Part shown: piece by piece, positions 58,401-64,000 of the stretch | Layout of the letters: every line of letters begins with the position of its first letter | How positions within the stretch are numbered: position 1 is the stretch's first letter | Source: Oscarella lobularis | Lineage: Eukaryota > Porifera > Homoscleromorpha > Homosclerophorida > Oscarellidae | NCBI RefSeq assembly: GCF_947507565.1 | Contig: NC_089175.1 | Location: forward strand, 4,143,733 to 4,207,732 | Length of the DNA stretch: 64,000 nt | Reading direction: 5' to 3' | Position numbers and translations under genes: made by a program | Notes under the pieces: generated by a model | The model's input: only the letters and a program-made list of their open reading frames with translations | Database searches by the model: none | Told to the model about the DNA's origin: nothing

Positions 58401-61400
58401 GGGGAGAAGAGTTGGCTAGTCCCTTGTAATTTTTCTGTAATTTATTACAAGGGAGAAGAATTGGCTAGTCCCTTGTAATTTCACTGTAATTTATTACAGG
58501 GGAGAAGAGTTGGCTAGTCCCTTGTAATTTTTCTGTAATTTATTACAGGGGAGAAGAATTGGCTAGTCCCTTGTAATTTCACTGTAATTTATTACAGGGG
58601 AGAAGATTTGGCTAGTCCCTTGTAATTTCACTGTAATTTATTACAGTGGAGAAGAATTGGCTAGTCCCTTGTAATTTCACTGTAATTTATTACAGGGAGA
58701 AGAGTTGGCTAGTCCCTTGTAATTTCACTGTAATTTATTACAGGGGAGAAGAATTGGCTAGTCCCTTGTAATTTCACTGTAATTTATTACAGGGGAGAAG
58801 AGTTTGCTAGTCCCTTGTAATTTTTCTGTAATTTATTAGAGGGGAGAAGAATTGGCTAGTTCCTTGTAATTTCACTGTAATTTATTACAGGGGAGAAGAA
58901 TTGGCTAGTCCCTTGTAATGTCACTGTAATTTATTACAGGGGAGAAGAGTTGGCTAGTCCCTTGTATTTTTTCTGTAATTTATTGCAGGGGAGAAGAATT
59001 GGCTAGTCTCTTGTAATGTCACTGTAATTTATTACAGGGGAGAAGAGTTGGCTAGTCCCTTGTAATTTTTCTGTAATTTATTACAGGGGAGAAGAATTGG
59101 CTAGTCCTTTTTAAATTTTTCTGTAATTTATTACAGGGGAGAAGAGTTGGCTAGTCCCTTGTAATTTCACTGTAATTTATTACAGGGGAGAAGAATTGGC
59201 TAGTCCCTTGTAATTTCACTGTAATTTATTACAGGGGAGAAGAGTTTGCTAGTCCCTTGTAATTTTTCTGTAATTTATTAGAGAGGAGAAGAATTGGCTA
59301 GTTCCTTGTAATTTCACTGTAATTTATTACAGGGGAGAAGAATTGGCTAGTCCCTTGTAATGTCACTGTAATTTATTACAGGGGAGAAGAGTTGGCTAGT
59401 CCCTTGTATTTTTTCTGTAATTTATTGCAGGGGAAAAGAATCGGCTAGTCCCTTGTAATGTCACTGTAATTTATTACAGGGGAGAAGAATTGGCTAGTCC
59501 CTTGTAATTTCACTGTAATTTATTACACGGGAGAAGAGTTGGCTAGTCCCTTGTAATTTTTCTGTAATTTATTACAGGGGAGAAGAATTGGCTAGTTCCT
59601 TGTAATTTCACTGTAATTTATTACAGGGGAGAAGAATTGGCTAGTCCCTTGTAATGTCACTGTAATTTATTACAGGGGAGAAGAGTTGGCTAGTCCCTTG
59701 TATTTTTTTCTGTTATTTATTGCAGGGGAGAAGAATCGGCTAGTCCCTTGTAATGTCACTGTAATTTATTACAGGGGAGAAGAATTGGCTAGTCCCTTGT
59801 AATTTCACTGTAATTTATTACAGGGGAAAAGAGTTGGCTTGTCCCTTGTAAATTAACTGTAATTTATTACAGGGGAGAAGAGTTGGCTAGTCCCTTGTAA
59901 ATTAACTGTAATTTATTACAGGGGAGAAGAGTTGGCTAGTCCCTTGTAATTTTTCTGTAATTTATTACAGGGGAGAAGAATTGGCTAGTCCCTTGTAATT
60001 TCACTGTAATTTATTACAGGGTAGAAGAGTTGGCTAGTCCCTTGTAATTTCACTGTAATTTATTACAGGGGAGAAGAGTTGGCTAGTCCCTTGTAATTTT
60101 TCTGTAATTTATTACAGGGGAGAAGAATTGGCTAGTCCCTTGTAATTTTTCTGTAATTTATTACAGGGGAGAAGAATTGGCTAGTCCCTTGTAAATTCAC
60201 TGTAATTTATTACAGGGGAGAAGAGTTGGCTAGTCCCTTGTAAATTAACTGTAATTTATTACAGGGGAGAAGAGTTGGCTAGCCCCTTGTAAAATTCACT
60301 GTAATTTGTTACAGGGGAGAAGAATTGGCTAGTCCCTTGTAATTTCACTGTAATTTATTACAGGGGAGAAGAGTTGGCTAGTCCCTTGTAATTTTTCTGT
60401 AATTTATTACAGGGGAGAAGAATTGGCTAGTCCCTTGTAATGTCACTGTAATTTATTACAGGGGAGAAGATTTGGCTAGTCCCTTGTAATTTCACTGTAA
60501 TTTATTACAGGGGAGAAGAGTTGGCTAGTCCCTTGTAATTTTTCTGTAATTTATTACAGGGGAGAAGAATTGGCTAGTCCCTTGTAATTTCACTGTAATT
60601 TATTACAGGGGAGAAGATTTGGCTAGTCCCTTGTAATTTCACTGTAATTTATTACAGGGGAGAAGAATTGGCTAGTCCCTTGTAATTTCACTGTAATTTA
60701 TTACAGGGAGAAGAGTTTTCTAGTCCCTTGTAATTTCACTGTAATTTATTACAAGGGAGAATAGTTCGCTAGTCCTTTGTATTTTCACTGTAATTTATTA
60801 CAGGGGAGAAGAGTTGGCTAGTCCCTTGTAATTTCACTGTAATTTATTTCAGGGGAGAAGAATTGGCTAGTCCCTTGTAATTTCACTGTAATTTATTACA
60901 GGGGAGAAGAGTTGGCTAGTCCCTTGTAATTTTTCTGTAATTTATTACAGGGGAGAAGAATTGGCTAGTCCTTTTCAAATTTTTCTGTAATTTATTACTG
61001 GGGAGAAGAGTTGGCTAGTCTCTTGTAATTTCATAGTTTTGAATTCCCGCCCGCTAACAAGGCGTTTTGTGCGCTGGGGTTCAAGTCTGCTGAAGAAAGT
61101 CAAGCTGGCACGTACACCTGTCGTGTAGCAAGTTCTAGTAGTTATTTTCATGATGCGTATGTTCAGTTGTCACTTCTAGTCTATGGTGAGTTGGCTGTTC
61201 GATGGGTAAAGCTTTTTCATTCAATGTTTGCAGGTAAATTTATACTCAATACAACGGTACATAATCCGAAAGAACTGTACGTCAACGAGCATCATTTCTT
61301 TAAACTGAGGTGTCACATTAATCCTCAAAATCTTATAAACTCTGACTTGGAGATTCGATGGAACCTGTTGACCAGATCTGGTCACCTCAAGAACTTGATT

Positions 61401-62608
61401 CGTCAGTCTCAGCGGTAGAGAAATCTATCATAATTACAAGGTGTCGTCTGCAAGCAGAGATGGCGAAGGAATCTACCAGTGTGTCATTTCCGTGAACGAC
61501 GGTGTCAAGATAATTGACTCTGGCAATCGTACAACAGTACATATACAATGTATGTTCCTAGCCGCGGGTTTCTATTAATTAAACTGATTGTTTTATGCGT
61601 AGTTGCTCCTGTTGCGAATTTCTCTTTACTTCGGCTACCTATCCTAAATGGCACCGTGACACTCAATGCGGTGGATTACCTGAACTGCTCTGCTGTAGGC
61701 TCTCCTACTCCTATTATCACCATAAAACACAATGACGACATTCTTCGATTGTATCAGACTAACAATACAGTGATTTTGAAACTTTCGGAAAGGAAAAGTG
61801 ACAACGGTTCGTATTGCTGTAAGGCGTCTAACGCACTCGGTTCCAACGAGACTTGCATAACTGTAATTGTACACGGATCCGACTCTCAATGGCAAGACAT
61901 TTCTGTGTACAGTGGAATCGCTGTAGGCAGCGGTTTGCTTGTCTTGCTGATACTGTCTACTATTATTGCTCACGTGAAAAAGAAAAGTAGAGAGAGGTTG
62001 GTATATTTTTTTGCGCGCGTCTATTTTGTTATTGATTTATTTACCTAAAGGCGTAGCCGTCGTGGCTCAAGAAGGTTCTCACAAAATAGAGATGCAGAAA
62101 CGGATTTCCTGCTTCCAACGGAAGGTAAATTATTTGCAGCGTTTCAGATGATTATCTAATTTATATGCGTAAATAGAGGAGCAAATTGATTTTGTTTCTG
62201 AATTGTTTTTTGAGTCAACGTGGGAAGAGTTTAGGGACTTTTGTCGTATGATGGTTCCACGTTTGAAAGAAAAGCCCTTTTTTGAAGATGTTACAAAGAA
62301 GAGAGCTGAAGAACTTGAAGCTTCTGATAAGGATAAGGCTTATTGGAGAAAATACTGTTTAGAGACGTGGATTGAAAAAAATCCGCACTGCAGTTTCCTT
62401 CAATCCGTTTACGACGCCCTAAGAAATGGTATCAAAGATAAGACACTGGCTATAAAGTTGTGTAGACGCTTTCCACATCTCAGGCTTGGGGAAAGTAAGC
62501 TCTCATTTGTTCTTTGGCTAGTTCAAGTATCTTTTTCATTTAGGTCTTGAAATGTCAGGGTATCATTCTGATCCAGAATCACCTCAAAAATCGATCAGAA
62601 AGTCCTGA
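31470..62608 (+). CDS. Ig-E: three-Ig Death-domain receptor split by a 28.8-kb array
   Basis: Exons: 31470-31518 (signal peptide), 31976-32223 and 61035-61185 (the two halves of the Ig1 exon), 61234-61549 (Ig2), 61603-61996 (Ig3 and TM), 62051-62124 (juxtamembrane, ETDFLL sorting motif), 62177-62494 (Death-like), 62544-62608 (tail SLEMSGY). The two Ig1 halves join in frame to 399 nt, the same length as in Ig-D, so the array lies inside one codon-level gap (P then S in a MPPS sequence). The Ig2 exon is 316 nt, not a multiple of three; the frame breaks near 61380-61400 and meets TAG at 61416. The Death-like domain is complete (WEEFRDFC to CLETWIEKNP). Probably a disrupted gene unless the array is spliced and the frameshift is a base error. 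Confidence 0.75.
32224..45436 (+). repeat. 49-bp tandem array, first segment (about 270 units)
   Basis: Units of 49 bp contain the inverted repeat CTGTAATTTATTACAG, then GGGAGAAGAGTTGG, CTAG and TCCCTTGTAATTTCA. Recurrent variants are TTTTTCTG, TGTCACTG or AATTCACTG in the spacer, AAGAATTGG for AAGAGTTGG, and AATGGAGTAGAG. Higher-order structure is plain: 41.1-43.25 kb and 43.25-45.4 kb repeat with an offset of exactly 2156 bp (44 units), and a 441-bp period occurs near 33.0-33.6 kb. The array starts abruptly inside an Ig exon and ends at unique sequence near 45437. Confidence 0.97.
45437..46340. other. unique island between arrays, unassigned
   Basis: The first 112 nt (45437-45548) are open in the frame NEDDTAPSIIHPAELAIG and end at a GTACAG donor-like site, so they could be an exon remnant. 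A run of TTAATTAATTAATTAA follows at about 45563. The rest shows no supported gene. ATGATGTCAT is repeated at about 46141 and 46153. Confidence 0.4.
46347..46354 (+). promoter_or_regulatory. TATA box
   Basis: TATAAATA within CTCGAGTATAAATAGCC is a textbook core promoter element, with a CCAAT-free GC-rich stretch before it. Transcription would begin near 46380. A stem-loop-like sequence lies at about 46465-46490 (AAGGGCTT pairing with AAAGCCTT). Which RNA it drives is not known. Confidence 0.55.
46755..47329 (+). pseudogene. exon-like fragments, one UBA-like
   Basis: 46755-46930 is open and acidic (ISSEDEEENDDVDGE). 46961-47072 begins after a CTGTGTATAG acceptor-like site and encodes LKRLKQLGYSPRLEALI then GDFNASADWLVDNV. 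This fits the pattern of a UBA helical domain (Gly-Tyr loop, A/S-x-WL near the end). A third exon-like piece lies at 47250-47329, between a GTGTGTAG acceptor and a GTAAGT donor. The pieces do not join into one obvious gene and the downstream region is minisatellite, so this may be a captured gene fragment. The product is not identified. Confidence 0.4.
47376..48640. repeat. 45-bp minisatellite with palindrome CCGCCTGCAGGCGG
   Basis: About 28 units of 45 bp: the 14-bp perfect palindrome CCGCCTGCAGGCGG, then TATATATATTCCGTCAGG and CGTTGTTCGTACT. Because 45 is a multiple of three and stops are rare, long frames stay open on both strands (15-residue repeats such as IYIPSGVVRSPPAGG). They are compositional and not evidence of a protein. 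Confidence 0.93.
48641..51460. repeat. 20-bp satellite in two inverted arms
   Basis: About 140 units of 20 bp of the type CAGGCTTTCATTTGAATGCA. From 48641 to about 50056 they read in this orientation; from about 50057 to 51460 they read as the reverse complement. Both arms carry the same marker units (CAGGGCCTCAAGTAAGTGCA and CTCTCAATTGAATGCA), so the arms form a 2.8-kb imperfect palindrome. Confidence 0.95.
51505..51850 (+). repeat. about 145-bp tandem repeat, 2.3 copies
   Basis: Copies begin at about 51511, 51654 and 51799. They share ATTAGGAACCGGGCC, GCGAAAATTTCGCT (itself nearly palindromic) and GATTTCCAGC. No coding potential is evident. Confidence 0.85.
51851..52466. other. unique stretch with no supported gene
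   Basis: A frame of 167 codons (51883-52386) has no recognisable domain, signal or splice context. I regard it as unsupported. The stretch ends at a run of 14 G (52467-52480) that may be unstable or mis-sequenced. Confidence 0.4.
52481..52915 (+). repeat. purine-rich exon-like segment in three copies
   Basis: Related segments at about 52481-52610, 52632-52745 and 52786-52905 share GAACGAGGACAAG, GGGACGCGAGGGAGAAG, ATATCAAGGGATCGACGG and a following GTATGTGATG. Each is preceded by a T-rich tract and a TAG, and followed by a GTATGT-like donor, so each resembles a small exon with its splice sites. The encoded peptides would be very basic. It may be a tandemly duplicated exon remnant or a simple repeat. 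Confidence 0.6.
52937..53060. repeat. GGACAATTTGTCC palindromic repeat
   Basis: Seven to eight units of 15-19 bp, each holding GGACAATTTGTCC, which is self-complementary around its central base. It lies between the purine-rich segments and the polypyrimidine minisatellite. Confidence 0.9.
53061..53983. repeat. polypyrimidine minisatellite (19-20 bp)
   Basis: About 48 units of TTTGCCTTTTGCCTTCTCCC and close variants. The + strand is almost all pyrimidine plus G, the minus strand purine-rich. Frames are open in several registers on both strands (for example KGEGKRQKAK on the minus strand) purely because of composition. Confidence 0.95.
53984..61034 (+). repeat. 49-bp tandem array, second segment (about 144 units)
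   Basis: This is the same repeat, in the same orientation, as 32224-45436, with the same variant set. It starts within a hybrid GGAGAGAAGAATTGG after the polypyrimidine repeat and ends at CTTGTAATTTCAT, directly before the second half of the Ig-E Ig1 exon. The left and right segments therefore flank an 8.5-kb island as if the island had been inserted into one array. Confidence 0.97.
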
Positions 62609-62684
62609 ATCCACTAGTATGAACTTTTACTTTTCATGTATTGTATTTGTTTTTTTATTTGGCACGCATAACGCACGTTAAAAG

Positions 62685-62848
62685 ATCTCTTGGAGAAGTT
62701 TCAGGAGAAGAACGAAGCGGCCTTGGCTATTGAGCAAGCAGAAAGAGAGATCAGAGAGACGTTTTACGGCTTGGACGCTTGCTCCCAGACAATGAATGCT
62801 TCAGTGGAAACGTTCAAGACACGGCAACGTGACCTCTTACGAGCATGA
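62685..62848 (+). CDS. terminal exon of an unidentified coiled-coil protein (fragment)
   Basis: After a TTAAAAG acceptor the frame encodes LLEKFQEKNEAALAIEQAE followed by further helical, charged sequence, ending at TGA 62846-62848. Heptad-like spacing suggests a coiled coil. The phase (1) would fit the exon at 27087-27324, so both could be pieces of one gene dispersed by duplication; this is conjecture. No first exon is seen nearby. Confidence 0.35.
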
Positions 62849-62968
62849 GAGCGTCGGCGAACCAGAATGCAGGCAGACGTCTACGATTTCGGCATCAGCA
62901 CTGCCGTTTACTCACACGATGCGACATCGCTAAACTCTTCGCCGGAAGCAGATCGAGAATTCAATCAT

Positions 62969-63362
62969 CCGGACATCACGTCATTGAAATTTGACGAAAA
63001 CGTGGACGGTTGTTTTCCAGAAAAGGAGAGCGTTCAACCCCGAGAATAAGGAAGTTAAAGCGGGAGAAGCCAGTGTATCAATTGATACGAGCTCGAGCAA
63101 AGACGGAATGTACGCGTGTCGTGCTACGAGCCCAGTCGGGAACGACGATAGGAAAGAGCTGGCGTTTTGCGTGCGCGGTAAGCGATTGCACGCTTTCGCT
63201 CGCTGAACATGTAGTCAATGTTTTTTCCACCAGTTGAGATTGTGTTTCGTGGCGTGACGACACATATATATACACACGTGCTTACCGGAAGGTTCCTCGC
63301 TCACGTTGTGCTGCACGGCGTCTGCGGGAGATAATTCCTTGGATACTATTCAAATATCGACG
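62969..63362 (+). pseudogene. fragment of Ig-D type exons 5 and 6
   Basis: 62969-63179 matches the Ig4 exon of Ig-D (PDITSLKFDENVDGCFP) with an internal deletion that joins GERSTPRIRK-like out-of-frame sequence. 63235-63362 matches the start of the Ig5 exon, also with a deletion. The copy stops abruptly at 63362 and continues as a copy of the Ig-E promoter. It is a rearrangement scar between Ig-E and Ig-F. Confidence 0.8.
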
Positions 63363-63392
63363 TCAGATCCTAGGGCGCAACCCCCCTGGAGA

Positions 63393-63836
63393 TCTCCCGA
63401 GATCTCCCGCGCTGGGATCACGCGCTACCCATAAGCAAGAAAGGACCTCGTGTGCTCCTCGCGTGCGTTTTGTGAGCTTTAGCTGGAAGAAGTCAGTGTT
63501 GATTGAAGCCTTTTTCTTGTGGCTTGTGATCAGGTTCCGTTTGGAGTACAGAAAACCTCCGAGAGGCGCGCAAGTACGTGCTGTAGCACGTATTCTATAC
63601 TAAAACCGTGCCAACTAATCGTGAGCTCCTTTTTTAGTTAAGCTTGAACTAATCTCTTTGCGTGAAAGCGAAAAAGACGGCTGATTTCATTGATTGGCTG
63701 AAAGTCACGTGTTGTCAGCAATGACGTCACTTACTCCGGTGAAGTCATTGTTTTTCCCCGGGCTTTCCCGGTCAAGCGTCCTATTACTCTAGTAGTGGCT
63801 TCTTTGGTGTGTGCTCGTATTACAACGAGACGAAAA
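63393..63836 (+). promoter_or_regulatory. Ig-F promoter block
   Basis: The sequence is homologous to 31034-31469. Retained are GATTGGCTGAAAGTCACGTG (63692-63711), a perfect CRE-like TGACGTCA (63722-63729, absent from the Ig-E copy) and TTGTTTTTCCCCGG (63748-63761), 76 bp before the ATG. Confidence 0.55.
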
Positions 63837-63903
63837 ATGCTCGAGACACATCTGGACATTCATATTGTCATAATAATCGGCGCCATCCTTGCACTTTCAT
63901 TTG
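63837..63903 (+). CDS. Ig-F: first (signal peptide) exon, gene continues past the window
   Basis: The 67-nt exon encodes MLETHLDIHIVIIIGAILAL and ends with a GTAAAG donor in phase 1, exactly like Ig-E. With the preceding promoter copy this marks the start of another family member whose body lies beyond 64000. Confidence 0.75.
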
Positions 63904-64000
63904 GTAAAGCCACAAGTTGATGCACACGCCTACCCTACTTCCTGTCCCTTGTCAGTACTAAGTGTCAGGCAGGGTAGCGTAGTCATATATTAAGCAATGT

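Noticed and set aside
32224-61034. CRISPR array
   Set aside because: The period is regular but all parts of the unit repeat with variants; there are no unique spacers, and the context is animal genes.
63748-63770. NF-kappaB site (GGGCTTTCCC) in the Ig-F promoter
   Set aside because: It deviates from the consensus at one core position, and the Ig-E copy deviates more; not claimed.

Overview
The window is animal nuclear DNA. Genes are split by short (about 50-100 nt) GT-AG introns, mostly in phase 1 between domain exons, and the proteins are metazoan types: SRCR receptors, multi-Ig receptors, a class A GPCR, and VWA/EGF/Sushi proteins. The compact genes, the abundance of SRCR and Ig receptors and the many minisatellites fit an early-branching animal, most likely a sponge. 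That assignment is inference, not proof.

Layout. 1-600 is intergenic and 601-1458 is a palindromic 34-bp minisatellite. 1459-31000 is a receptor cluster built from repeated cassettes. The full cassette order is VWA/Het-C-like gene (+), SRCR receptor (-), short Ig receptor (+), GPCR (-), long Ig receptor (+). Block 0 (1.46-5.5 kb) has the 3' end of a VWA gene, an intact SRCR gene and an orphan Ig first exon. Block 1 (6.9-20.1 kb) has the VWA gene with an in-frame TAG, SRCR2, Ig-A, a broken GPCR and Ig-B. Block 2 (20.9-30.9 kb) has a broken SRCR, a 5'-truncated Ig-C, an intact GPCR and Ig-D. Ig-E begins at 31470 and ends at 62608, and Ig-F begins at 63837. A small inverted-repeat transposon with a tRNA-derived sequence inside sits between blocks 1 and 2.

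32224-61034 is a 28.8-kb insertion inside the first Ig exon of Ig-E. It consists of a 49-bp tandem array (13.2 kb), an 8.5-kb island of unrelated sequence (a TATA promoter, exon-like fragments, and minisatellites of 45, 20 and about 20 bp), then 7 kb more of the same 49-bp array. Removing it conceptually gives a 399-nt exon in frame, the same length as the matching Ig-D exon.

The candidate new system is the Ig receptor family. Each member has a signal peptide, two to five Ig-like domains, one membrane helix, a juxtamembrane acidic-dileucine sorting motif (four of five) and a Death-like domain. All intact first exons lie about 95-135 bp downstream of a TCACGTG E-box. Together with SRCR receptors, a GPCR and a Het-C/VWA surface protein duplicated in cassettes, this looks like a rapidly evolving recognition (immune or allorecognition) locus; that function is inferred.
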